DNA of 35,967 nucleotides from Thermodesulfovibrionia bacterium. Lineage in GTDB: Bacteria; Nitrospirota; Thermodesulfovibrionia; UBA6902. The stretch covers positions 1 to 35,967 of the forward strand of contig JAGVNU010000031.1 of the NCBI GenBank assembly GCA_020053105.1, read 5' to 3'. A program made the translations under genes and the position numbers. A model generated the notes under the pieces. The model was not told where the DNA came from, searched no databases, and was given only the letters and a program-made list of their open reading frames with translations. Every line of letters starts with the position of its first letter. Position 1 is the first letter of the stretch. Positions 16,056-23,817 of the stretch are shown one piece after another.

Positions 16056-16844
16056 GTGGACATACCTTTTTTGATTGCACTTCTTTTTCTCGGGTTAGGG
16101 GGAGGTTTTCTGTCGGGACTCCTCGGACTCGGCGGGGCCATATTCATGATCCCATTACTGCTTTATGTGCCGCCGCTTCTGGGTGTCGGTCAGCTCGACA
16201 TGAAAGAGGTAGCCGCCGTAAGCATGGTCCAGGTGCTTTCAGCGTCTCTATCAGGTCTTATCGTCCATCATAAGAATAAATTTGTCAGTAAGTCCCTCCT
16301 TCTGTACATGGGCTTGTGTAATGCACTCGGCAATCTTGCGGGTTCGTTATTTTCACAGTACACTAAAAGCTCTTTTCTATTAGCGATATTTGCCACAATG
16401 GCCGTTATCGCGGCAATAGTTATGTTTGTCCCCAAGCGGGAGCAGGGGGAAGACATCAAACCTGAGGACCTTATTTATAACAAGCCTCTTGCGTGTATGA
16501 TCAGTCTTGCAATAGGTTCGTTCGGTGGAATGGTCGGGGCTCCCGGCGCGTTTATATATATACCGGCCATGATTTACATACTTAATATTCCTACCCGCAT
16601 CGTAATTGGCAGCACACTCGGCATTGTCTTGCTTGGCGCTTTTACAGGGACTATCGGCAAGATGGCCACCGGACAGATATTGTGGCCGTATGCTATTGCA
16701 CTGGTGATAGGCACTGTGCCGGGCGCGCAGATAGGAGGAAGGGTCAGCAAGAAGGTAAATACAAAATATCTCCGTCTTGCCATCGCCGTCATAATTGCTA
16801 TAACCGGACTCAGGATGTGGTACCAGGTTTTGACCGGACATTAG
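16056..16844 (+). CDS. TSUP (TauE/SafE) family membrane exporter
   Basis: 262 residues with about eight hydrophobic helices in two repeats: LGLGGGFLSGLLGLGGAIF at the N-terminus and SFGGMVGAPGAFIYIP in the second half, the paired TSUP signatures. Family members move sulfite, sulfoacetate, thiosulfate or related anions. Start is GTG 16056, placed by AGGAGGGAG. It lies 62 bases after the thioredoxin-like selenoprotein and in the same direction, so a shared ArsR-controlled transcript is likely. If the SAO-like reading is right, this would be the efflux component; otherwise it is a sulfur-anion exporter. Confidence 0.9.
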   Translation: MDIPFLIALLFLGLGGGFLSGLLGLGGAIFMIPLLLYVPPLLGVGQLDMKEVAAVSMVQVLSASLSGLIVHHKNKFVSKSLLLYMGLCNALGNLAGSLFSQYTKSSFLLAIFATMAVIAAIVMFVPKREQGEDIKPEDLIYNKPLACMISLAIGSFGGMVGAPGAFIYIPAMIYILNIPTRIVIGSTLGIVLLGAFTGTIGKMATGQILWPYAIALVIGTVPGAQIGGRVSKKVNTKYLRLAIAVIIAITGLRMWYQVLTGH

Positions 16845-16909
16845 CGGCCCCCTCATTATTGCGTGATATGATTCTTGCTCAAAATTTATAAAACTTCCAC
16901 ATCGGAATG

Positions 16910-16933
16910 AAAGTGGAGTGGGCCTTCCACTTT
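16910..16933 (+). terminator. Stem-loop after the TSUP gene
   Basis: AAAGTGGA (16910-16917) pairs with TCCACTTT (16926-16933) around an 8-base loop, 66 bases after the stop codon. There is no T-tract, so this is a weak terminator candidate. A TTGACA hexamer about ten bases further on may belong to the promoter of the next gene. Confidence 0.35.
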
Positions 16934-17046
16934 GAATCAAATATCTTGACAAAAAATATAATTGTGATAGTTTTTAATTAGAAGACTGGCCCGGGACCAG
17001 CTGCCTGATGAAAGCAAAACAATGTGAGAAAGTTAAGGAGGAGAAA

Positions 17047-17580
17047 ATGAAAAAATATGCAGCAATTTTATCAGCCGTAGTATTTATTGCAGTCGCCGCT
17101 GTTGCAGCTTATGCCGCCCATCCGGAGCAAACTACCATAATACCTTTCGAATCGATCCTTAAACATATGCCCTGGGCTGCAGGAGGAGATGTGCGCTATC
17201 ATATAACTGTACATATGCCCTATGAGAAATGGGCCAAATGGCCGGGTAAGGGAGAAAAGTACGCCGGCAAAGAACCGCACGGCGCATTTTTAACAACGTA
17301 TGTAAATGAAGTTGCGCTTGATTCTATAAACAAGTCACAGGGCATGTCGGACTCATCCATCATCGTAAAAGAAAACTACGAGAGCAATAAACAGCTTGCA
17401 GCAATAACAGTTATGTATAAAGTAAAAGGTTATAACCCGGACGGCAATGACTGGTTCTGGGCAAAATACGATCCTCAATTCAACATACTCGCAGAGGGAA
17501 AAGTTGAAGCATGTATAAAATGCCATGCCTCTGTGAAAGACAACGATTATATCTTTACAGGCAAGGTCACGGGGAAATAA
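17047..17580 (+). CDS. Cytochrome P460-family protein
   Basis: 177 residues from ATG 17047, chosen because AGGAGG lies just upstream; the frame opens 13 codons earlier without an RBS. A signal peptide (about 1-24, ending AYAA) precedes a domain with KWPGKGEKYAGKEPHGAFL, YVNEVALDS, SSIIVKENYES, GNDWFWAKY and a single CIKCH haem site near the C-terminus followed by DYIFTG. That order matches cytochrome P460, a periplasmic haem protein; characterised members oxidise hydroxylamine or NO. Whether the family's Lys-haem crosslink exists cannot be judged from sequence. It is flanked by a terminator, so it is likely a single-gene unit. Confidence 0.88.
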   Translation: MKKYAAILSAVVFIAVAAVAAYAAHPEQTTIIPFESILKHMPWAAGGDVRYHITVHMPYEKWAKWPGKGEKYAGKEPHGAFLTTYVNEVALDSINKSQGMSDSSIIVKENYESNKQLAAITVMYKVKGYNPDGNDWFWAKYDPQFNILAEGKVEACIKCHASVKDNDYIFTGKVTGK

Positions 17581-17610
17581 ATATTCTAAGGACCTGAATA
17601 GAGCAAATGA

Positions 17611-17640
17611 AAATCCCCGCCTTACAGACGGGGATTTTTT
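17611..17640 (+). terminator. Rho-independent terminator
   Basis: AAATCCCCG (17611-17619) pairs with CGGGGATTT (17629-17637) over a 9-base loop and continues into a run of T. It lies 31 bases after the P460 stop codon. Confidence 0.9.
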
Positions 17641-17647
17641 TATGGTG

Positions 17648-17827
17648 TCAGGGCTTTTTCTTCATATACTCAAATCCCGGTTTATGGATTCTCTCGTTCA
17701 GGGCCTCCGCCCTTTCAATGACCTGGAGCATCTCCTTTCCCATGGTGAGTAATCTTGAGGCGCCTTTAACTGCAATGAAGTTGACGAGGGAAAAGGTGTA
17801 TTTACTTTTTGTACGGTCGATTTTATA
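17648..17827 (-). pseudogene. Unassigned short frame, possible 3' remnant of a gene
   Basis: A 59-codon minus-strand frame, open from just after a TAG (17830-17828) to a TGA (17650-17648). The translation looks protein-like (FSLVNFIAVKGASRLLTMGK, then EMLQVIERAEALNERIHKPG), but there is no ATG before codon 34 and no RBS. I do not recognise it. It may be the end of a decayed gene or chance. Confidence 0.25.
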
Positions 17828-17832
17828 CTAAC

Positions 17833-17849
17833 TGCGTCATATTGACGCA
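17833..17849. promoter_or_regulatory. 17-bp palindrome, presumed activator-binding site (perfect copy)
   Basis: TGCGTCA-TAT-TGACGCA, a perfect 7+3+7 palindrome (8-bp arms if the flanking C and G are counted), 78 bases upstream of the sigma-54 activator gene. Two degenerate copies occur upstream of the aminomutase operon. A second inverted repeat (GCGCCATT at 17850-17857 with AATGGCGC at 17882-17889) follows at once and may form a leader hairpin. Confidence 0.75.
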
Positions 17850-17927
17850 GCGCCATTGGTAAGCCCGGCATATGAGGCAATAATGGCGCACTTAACAAAA
17901 ATGAATTATTGTCCCGGGTGATTTGCC

Positions 17928-19295
17928 ATGGTCAAAAAAAGCCTTGAACTGAACGTTACCATACTTGTCGTGAGCGAAAAGGGAGACAAGCGGTGGGAGC
18001 GGCTGATTGCGTATTTAAAGAGCAAGGGGGCCAGTCTTCAAAGCGCGTCAACCGCGAAGGAGACCTACGATATCCTGAAAAAACATCATGTAAATATCAT
18101 GATCGTGGATTATGACCTCTCCGATGTAAAGGGTCTGAAATTACTGAAGAGGACCAAGAGCCTCAGGCCTCACGTCGAGCTTATATTTCTTTCGGAAAAA
18201 GTCACACTTTCCAAGGCGATAGAGGCCATGAGGGAAGGCGCTTATGATTTTTATGAATTCCCCATTAATTCGAGACTGATATTGGCAATGATAGAGAAGG
18301 CCATTGAAAAGCAGACCCTCTATGTTGAAAAAACAGAGCTCGAACGGAGGGTCAAGGAGAAATTCAACTTCGGGAAAATCATCGGCAGGAGCAAGGCCAT
18401 GCAGCACGTTATGGAAATAGTGGGGTCAGTAGCTCCAAAGAACGTAAATATCCTTCTCACCGGTGAGACCGGCTCAGGCAAAGAAATGATTGCCAACGCG
18501 ATACATTATAACAGCCGCCGGGCGGCCAAGCCATTTATCAAGGTGAACTGCGCTGCCTTTAGTGAGGGGGTGCTGGAGTCCGAGCTGTTCGGCCATGAAA
18601 GGGGGGCATTTACCGGCGCGATAACCAGGCGGGTCGGGAGGTTTGAACTCGCTGACGGCGGGACGATATTCCTTGATGAAATCGGGGACATTACATTAAG
18701 CACGCAGATTAAACTCCTGAGGGTTATCCAGGAAAAAGAGTTTGAAAGGGTGGGCGGGAATGAAACCATAAAAGTTGATGTCAGGATTATAGCTGCAACA
18801 CATCAGGACCTGAAGATGCTGATTGAAGAAAAAAGATTCAGGGAAGACCTGTATTACAGGCTGAATGTCGTCTATATTGAGCTGCCGTCGCTCAGGCAGA
18901 GAAAGGACGATATTCCGCTTCTTGCCAGTTTTTTTATTCACAGGTTTAATGAAGAGAAGGATTACCAGATAAAGGGGATAACAAATGAGGCCATGCAGAT
19001 CCTTCTGAATTATGAGTGGCCCGGCAATGTGAGGGAGATGGAGAATGCCATTGAATCGGCAATGGCGCTGGCTGAAAAGAACATTATAGAGGCAAAATAT
19101 CTGCCATCTTTTTTATTGCTCACCCAGCCCCAGAACTCCAATTTTTACCAGATCCCTCAGGATTATACTTTTAAGGAAATTGAGAAAGAGATCATCAGTC
19201 AGGCCATGGAGAAGAAGGGGGGCAACCAGACAAAGACCGCGAAAATGCTCGGCATCGGCCGAAGGACCCTGCAGCGCAAGCTCAAAGAGATGTAG
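17928..19295 (+). CDS. Sigma-54-dependent response-regulator-like activator (NtrC family)
   Basis: 455 residues in three domains. The receiver (about 10-130) has a presumed phospho-acceptor D61 (IMIVDYDL), but the usual acidic pair is S16-E17 and the invariant Lys before Pro is Phe (YEFP, about 110-112), so normal phosphorelay is doubtful. The AAA+ domain (about 147-380) has Walker A GETGSGKE (179-186), the sigma-54 contact loop GAFTGA (226-231) and Walker B GGTIFLDEIGD. A C-terminal Fis-type HTH (GGNQTKTAKMLGIGRRTLQR) follows. It activates RNA polymerase at -24/-12 promoters. The palindromes and the sigma-54 promoter downstream indicate the aminomutase operon as target. No histidine kinase is adjacent. 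Confidence 0.93.
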   Translation: MVKKSLELNVTILVVSEKGDKRWERLIAYLKSKGASLQSASTAKETYDILKKHHVNIMIVDYDLSDVKGLKLLKRTKSLRPHVELIFLSEKVTLSKAIEAMREGAYDFYEFPINSRLILAMIEKAIEKQTLYVEKTELERRVKEKFNFGKIIGRSKAMQHVMEIVGSVAPKNVNILLTGETGSGKEMIANAIHYNSRRAAKPFIKVNCAAFSEGVLESELFGHERGAFTGAITRRVGRFELADGGTIFLDEIGDITLSTQIKLLRVIQEKEFERVGGNETIKVDVRIIAATHQDLKMLIEEKRFREDLYYRLNVVYIELPSLRQRKDDIPLLASFFIHRFNEEKDYQIKGITNEAMQILLNYEWPGNVREMENAIESAMALAEKNIIEAKYLPSFLLLTQPQNSNFYQIPQDYTFKEIEKEIISQAMEKKGGNQTKTAKMLGIGRRTLQRKLKEM

Positions 19296-19340
19296 GCCCA
19301 ATATATCAGGTCAGACTGGTATTCTCCTGTGCAACGTTAT

Positions 19341-19376
19341 CGACACGTTTAATTGCATAAACGACACATTTGATTG
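19341..19376. repeat. Direct repeat with 21-bp period
   Basis: CGACACGTTTAATTG (19341-19355) and CGACACATTTGATTG (19362-19376) match at 13 of 15 bases and start 21 bases apart, two helical turns. They lie in the control region between the activator and the aminomutase, and could bind a second regulator. Confidence 0.5.
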
Positions 19377-19505
19377 TCAGCTGTTTTTAGTTCCCAGTCA
19401 GCGCTGTTATAATTCAGGGGACAGGCCGGCAGTCTGATACGGTCTTCCATAAGTAATCATGCTGTCGGCCTGTGAGGTAGAAATAATACCGTACTCCCCG
19501 CATTA

Positions 19506-19563
19506 TGCGTCAGAATGTCTCAATAAATTTATAATACCTATAAAATTACGCCATATTGACGCA
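19506..19563. promoter_or_regulatory. Two activator-binding-site copies (upstream activating sequence)
   Basis: Site A, TGCGTCA-GAA-TGTCTCA (19506-19522), and site B, TACGCCA-TAT-TGACGCA (19547-19563), are degenerate copies of the perfect palindrome at 17833. Their starts are 41 bases apart (about four helical turns), and they lie about 180-240 bases upstream of the -24/-12 promoter, the usual range for an NtrC-type enhancer. Confidence 0.75.
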
Positions 19564-19743
19564 CTATTGCTTTATGATTTCTTAATGGGTCAGGCGGATT
19601 CCTTGCGGGACAAATATTCATGGGCCGGAACCGCAGCTCGCGAATGCACAGCCGGGGCCATTCTGAAGACATGCCTGTCTTGTCGCGGAGCATTCAATAC
19701 AAAAAATACAGCTGGGTCCCGCAGCATGAACTGCATATTTTCT

Positions 19744-19759
19744 TGGTATGAATATTGCT
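19744..19759 (+). promoter_or_regulatory. Sigma-54 (-24/-12) promoter
   Basis: TGGTATG-AATA-TTGCT matches the TGGCACG-N4-TTGCW consensus with the obligatory GG (19745-19746) and GC (19757-19758) at correct spacing. It lies 87 bases before the aminomutase start, with two enhancer-like palindromes upstream. Confidence 0.82.
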
Positions 19760-19845
19760 TTAATTACATAATGGCTTTTCAACTATTAGCAAACAGGAAA
19801 GCTCAGGGCATCAGCCCTTATAAATTGTAACACAGGAGAATGAAG

Positions 19846-21198
19846 ATGAACTTGCCTTCGGGTGCAAAAGAAGATCCTCCCAACCGACTCTCAGAGTCGG
19901 TCAAATTTGGCTGCAGCCAGGGCAATGAGCTGCTGATCAACAGCTTGTGGCCCGACATTACGCATGACAAATGGAGAGACTGGAAGTGGCAGATGGCCAA
20001 CACAGTAAAGTCCCTGGACCCCCTCGCCGTCATGCTTAACCTCAAACCCCATCAGGTTGCAAGATATAAACGCCTCATTGACATATACCATTATTCGATT
20101 ACCCCCTATTATTTTTCCCTTATAGACTGGACCGATCCCGACGACCCTGTCCGGAAGCAGTGTATCCCGGACCTGAGGGAACTCGAAGTGCAGATCGTCG
20201 GCAACAACGACCCCCTTGACGAGGAAAAGGACATGCCGGTGCCCGGCCTTGTCCACAGGTATCCCGACAGGGCGCTGGCAGTCATAACGAACATGTGCAC
20301 CATGTACTGCAGGCACTGTACGCGCAAGAGGATCTGGGGCAGCGGGGAGGAGGGCGCGGTCACGACAAACGAGCTGGCGGCCATGGTCCATTATGTAAGA
20401 AAATCCCCTGAGGTGAGGGAAGTCGTAGTGTCCGGCGGAGACCCGCTGACGGTAAACATCGACCTGCTGGACTGGTTCCTTGGTGAACTCAGTTTGATAT
20501 CACATGTCGAAGTCATAAGGATCGGGACGAGAATCCCGGTGGTGCTTCCAATGAAGGTAACGGACGACCTCGTGAGCATGCTTTCGACCCACAGGCCGCT
20601 CTGGATAAATACCCAGTTTAACCATCCCAGGGAGATTACCCCTGAGTCACAGGAGGCCTGTGACAGGATATTGAGGGCCGGGATACCGGTATCGAACCAG
20701 TCTGTCCTTCTGCGGGGCATCAATGATTCGCCTGAGATCATGAAGGAACTCTGTCACGCGCTTCAGAGGATAATGGTAAGGCCGTATTATCTGTTTCAGT
20801 GTGACCCGGTCAGAGGGGTCGAGCATTTCCGCACCAGCATATGGAAGGGGATGGAGATCATTGAGAAGATGCGCGGATATACAGGCGGACTCTGCATCCC
20901 CCAATTTGTGGTCGATGCCCCGGGAGGAGGAGGAAAAATCCCCCTTCAACCGTTCTACCTCTTGTCAGCCACGGACCGTGATATTCTCCTGAGGAATTAT
21001 GAAGGCATGATCATCAAATACTTCAATCCCCAGGAGACGGATGTCCCTGTGCTGAAAAAATCCAGCGGCAACGGAAGGGATGAAGCAGCGCTGCATGTCC
21101 TGAATGAACAGGCCGTGCCGTCATTGCCTAAAGAGACATCAAGATACCGGCGCAGGATGAAAAAGAACCTGGTCCCGCTTTACAAAGGAGATATGTAA
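19846..21198 (+). CDS. kamA: Lysine 2,3-aminomutase (KamA-family radical SAM enzyme)
   Basis: 450 residues. I prefer ATG 19846 over 19840 because AGGAGA abuts the latter. Radical-SAM site CTMYCRHC (about 151-158), SGGDPL for SAM binding, and the PLP lysine in VVDAPGGGGK. The two Asp that bind the substrate epsilon-amino group in clostridial lysine aminomutase (D293 and D330) are both present (QCDPVRG and VVDAPG), 37 residues apart as in that enzyme, which favours L-lysine as substrate and beta-lysine as product. It heads a tight operon (TAATG overlap with the next gene) under a sigma-54 promoter. The usual AblB partner is absent; two ATP-grasp ligases and a small GNAT take its place. An EF-P-modifying EpmB role is unlikely, as the protein is too long and no epmA is near. 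Confidence 0.9.
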   Translation: MNLPSGAKEDPPNRLSESVKFGCSQGNELLINSLWPDITHDKWRDWKWQMANTVKSLDPLAVMLNLKPHQVARYKRLIDIYHYSITPYYFSLIDWTDPDDPVRKQCIPDLRELEVQIVGNNDPLDEEKDMPVPGLVHRYPDRALAVITNMCTMYCRHCTRKRIWGSGEEGAVTTNELAAMVHYVRKSPEVREVVVSGGDPLTVNIDLLDWFLGELSLISHVEVIRIGTRIPVVLPMKVTDDLVSMLSTHRPLWINTQFNHPREITPESQEACDRILRAGIPVSNQSVLLRGINDSPEIMKELCHALQRIMVRPYYLFQCDPVRGVEHFRTSIWKGMEIIEKMRGYTGGLCIPQFVVDAPGGGGKIPLQPFYLLSATDRDILLRNYEGMIIKYFNPQETDVPVLKKSSGNGRDEAALHVLNEQAVPSLPKETSRYRRRMKKNLVPLYKGDM

Positions 21199-22223
21199 TG
21201 AATATCGGTTTCACATATGACCTGAGACGGGACTATACGGCGATGGGTTTTTCGGATGAAGAGACCGCTGAATTTGACAGTGATGTCACAATTGACGCCA
21301 TTGAAGCGGCGCTGCAGGGGCTCGGTCATGAAGTTTCAAGAATAGGTAATATCTATGAGCTGACCAGGCGGCTTGCAGCAGGGGACCGCTGGGACATGGC
21401 ATTCAACATTTGCGAAGGCCTTTACGGGACCGCAAGAGAATCGCAGGTCCCTGCGCTCCTTGACGCGTACAGGATACCCTATACATTCAGCGGTCCGCTC
21501 ACTCTTGCGGTGAGTCTCGATAAGGCCATCGCCAAAAAGCTGGTTATGCAGGCCGGGGTGCCGACTCCAGAGTTTTCAGTCATTCACTCATTAGATGATA
21601 TCGGGCATCAAAAGTTTCAGGGCGAAAATATTTTCCCCCTTTTCGTCAAACCGCTTACCGAAGGGACCGGCAAGGGGATCAGCGCTGACTCTATAGTATG
21701 GGACCCTGATGCCTTCAGGAAACAGTGCACGGACTTGCTGGCACGGTTCGGGCAGCCGGTGCTTGTAGAGAAATACCTCCCCGGCAGGGAATTTACGGCC
21801 GGCATAATAGGGACAGGAAAAAATGCGGAATGCATTGGCGTTCTGGAGATAACACTCAACAAAGAGGCCGAACCTGAAGTCTATTCCTATCTCAATAAGG
21901 AGTTTTATGAAGAGAGAGTGGTTTATTCACTCGTGGAGGATAAAAAAATCATCAGCGAAGCCGCGGACATAGCGCTGAGGGCCTACAGGGCATTGGGCTG
22001 CAGGGACGCGGGACGCGCGGACCTGAAGGCGGATGCTCAGGGCAAGCTCAGCTTCCTTGAGATTAACCCCTTGGCAGGGCTTCACCCGGTCCGCTCGGAC
22101 CTCTCTATTTTATGCGGGAAAATAGGTGTCCCGTATACTCAGCTGATATCACGCATTGTCGATTCCGCATCACAGCGCGTCGGGGAGACTTCGGACCAGG
22201 CGCATGCAAAAACTGCTATGTAA
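21198..22223 (+). CDS. ATP-grasp ligase, D-Ala-D-Ala ligase-like (first of two)
   Basis: 341 residues. An N-terminal Rossmann-like region (MNIGFTYDLRRDY) and a Ddl-like motif (FNICEGLYGTARESQVPALL) precede the ATP-grasp core: LFVKPLTEGTGKGIS, VLVEKYLPGREFTAGI and the metal-binding FLEINPLAGLHPVRS near the C-terminus. The ATG shares a base with the aminomutase stop. ATP-grasp ligases of this type form an amide bond through an acyl phosphate. It is not a likely cell-wall Ddl, since the substrate loop differs and it sits in a specialised operon. A natural guess is ligation of beta-lysine to another amino acid. Confidence 0.82.
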   Translation: MNIGFTYDLRRDYTAMGFSDEETAEFDSDVTIDAIEAALQGLGHEVSRIGNIYELTRRLAAGDRWDMAFNICEGLYGTARESQVPALLDAYRIPYTFSGPLTLAVSLDKAIAKKLVMQAGVPTPEFSVIHSLDDIGHQKFQGENIFPLFVKPLTEGTGKGISADSIVWDPDAFRKQCTDLLARFGQPVLVEKYLPGREFTAGIIGTGKNAECIGVLEITLNKEAEPEVYSYLNKEFYEERVVYSLVEDKKIISEAADIALRAYRALGCRDAGRADLKADAQGKLSFLEINPLAGLHPVRSDLSILCGKIGVPYTQLISRIVDSASQRVGETSDQAHAKTAM

Positions 22224-22254
22224 TGCGTTATTTATAGCATGAGGTTTTCCATAT

Positions 22255-23277
22255 ATGAGAGTAGCTGTTATTTATAATGAACCGGTAAAGGGAAAACCCG
22301 ACTCGGAAGACGTCCTCGATGAAGTCAATTTTGCAGTCAGCTTATTATCAAGAGCCGGCCATAAGCAAAAACTCTTTCCCATCAAATGCGTTTCAGGCGG
22401 GAATTCAACAGGGTCGAAGAATGCCCCCGCCTCTTTAAATGAAGCAATTTTCTATCTCATGTTTCATTTGAAAAAATATAAGCCTGACGCCATATTCAAT
22501 CTTGTGGAAGGGGTCAATGACGACCCTGTGTACCAGCAGTTTTTCGTCCTGCTTTTCGAGCATCTCGGGTACCCTTATACCGGCTCAGGGTACAGCGCCA
22601 TACTGAGCACTTCCGATAAAAGTATTGCCAAAACGCTTATGAACGGCTTCAATATATCCACTCCCGCATATGATGAATACCGGGGTATTAATAAAGGACT
22701 GGCGGGCAAGCCGCCATGGATAGTCAAGCCTGCGCTTGAGGACGCTTCAATCGGGATCGATGAGACTTCCGTCTTTAGTAATAAAAAAAATATGCTGGCG
22801 GCCCTGCCCCGGATATATGAGAGACACGGCAGGCAGACATTAATAGTTGAGCAGTACATCAGCGGCAGGGAATTTAATATCTCTCTTCTGGAGAAGCCGG
22901 GGGGGCAGGTTGAAGTCCTGCCTGTTGCGGAAATAGTATTTAATGATTGGCCCGAAAATAAACCGAGGATTGTAGGATACAGCGCCAAGTGGGACAAGGA
23001 CTCCTTTGAACACCGGAATACCGAGAGGAGGTTTAATCCTCCGGATGTGAGGCTGGATCTTTTGGAACGCACTGCGCTTAAATGCTGGAAGGTCTTTAAG
23101 ATGAAGGGTTATGCAAGGGTTGATATCAGACTGGCGGAAGACAACACGGTCTATGTCCTTGAAATCAACGCCAATCCCTGTATTTCTCCGGATTCAGGAT
23201 TTATCGCGGCCCTCAGGGAAGCGGGATATCCGGATTCGTATTTTATTAATGCCGTGCTGGAAGTTTCGATGAGGTGA
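22255..23277 (+). CDS. ATP-grasp ligase, D-Ala-D-Ala ligase-like (second of two)
   Basis: 340 residues. It is diverged from its neighbour but has the same domain order: an N-terminal MRVAVIYNEPVKGKPDSED region, the Ddl-type FNLVEGVNDDPVYQQFFVLL, the ATP-grasp segments WIVKPALEDASIGID and LIVEQYISGREFNISLLE, and the metal site VYVLEINANPCISPDSG. It starts 31 bases after the first ligase. Two non-identical ligases side by side suggest two successive couplings, or a heteromeric enzyme, acting on the aminomutase product. Substrates cannot be read from the sequence. Confidence 0.82.
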   Translation: MRVAVIYNEPVKGKPDSEDVLDEVNFAVSLLSRAGHKQKLFPIKCVSGGNSTGSKNAPASLNEAIFYLMFHLKKYKPDAIFNLVEGVNDDPVYQQFFVLLFEHLGYPYTGSGYSAILSTSDKSIAKTLMNGFNISTPAYDEYRGINKGLAGKPPWIVKPALEDASIGIDETSVFSNKKNMLAALPRIYERHGRQTLIVEQYISGREFNISLLEKPGGQVEVLPVAEIVFNDWPENKPRIVGYSAKWDKDSFEHRNTERRFNPPDVRLDLLERTALKCWKVFKMKGYARVDIRLAEDNTVYVLEINANPCISPDSGFIAALREAGYPDSYFINAVLEVSMR

Positions 23278-23280
23278 GCC

Positions 23281-23790
23281 ATGTTGAAAACGGAAGAAGG
23301 AAGGATAAGTCTACGCAATTTTGTAACGTCCCGCGATTTGAACGAAATAAGAAGGCTGCTTGAAGATGACGCTTTCTTCAAACCCGGCGAGATTGAGGTG
23401 GCGCTTGAGCTTGTAGAAGACAGTATAATTAAGGGCAGCAACAGCGACTACAATTTCATACTGGCTGAATATGAGGGAAAAACAGCAGGGTATGTATGCT
23501 ACGGTCCCATACTGGTGACTGACAGGAGATACGATTTATACTGGATATCGGTCAAAAAAGAATTGAGGCGCAAAAAAATCGGGAGCCTGCTGCTGGTCAA
23601 CGCGGAAAAAAATATTAAAGACCTCGGCGGCGCCGCGATTTATATCGAAACATCTTCATTGGAGATCTACCAGCAGACAAGGCATTTTTATAGCAGGCAC
23701 GGATACCATGAAGTGGCCCGCATACCGGATTATTATGCAGACGATGACGCAAGGGTCGTGTACATGAAAAAGCTCCAGCCGGCTTCATGA
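23281..23790 (+). CDS. GNAT-family N-acetyltransferase
   Basis: 169 residues with the GNAT pattern: ILAEYEGKTAGYVCYGP (strands 2-4), DLYWISVKKELRRKKIGSLL, in which RRKKIG is the acetyl-CoA phosphate loop, and IYIETSSLEIYQQTRHFYSRHGY at the C-terminal half (given here as ETSSLEIYQQTRHFY). It starts four bases after the second ligase stop and closes the operon. It could acetylate the free amine of a beta-lysine-containing product, analogous to AblB making N-acetyl-beta-lysine, but it is shorter than AblB and of another subfamily. Confidence 0.82.
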   Translation: MLKTEEGRISLRNFVTSRDLNEIRRLLEDDAFFKPGEIEVALELVEDSIIKGSNSDYNFILAEYEGKTAGYVCYGPILVTDRRYDLYWISVKKELRRKKIGSLLLVNAEKNIKDLGGAAIYIETSSLEIYQQTRHFYSRHGYHEVARIPDYYADDDARVVYMKKLQPAS

Positions 23791-23817
23791 GGGCGGAGAT
23801 TTCCCGTCCCCATTCTC

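Noticed and set aside
17784-17798. Shared 14-15 base segment TTGACGAGGGAAAAG at about 17784 and 34904
   Set aside because: A match of this length is expected by chance a few times in a window of this size; flanks are unrelated.
19459-19830. 123-codon frame before the aminomutase
   Set aside because: It covers the two activator-site palindromes and the -24/-12 promoter, has no RBS and resembles no protein.
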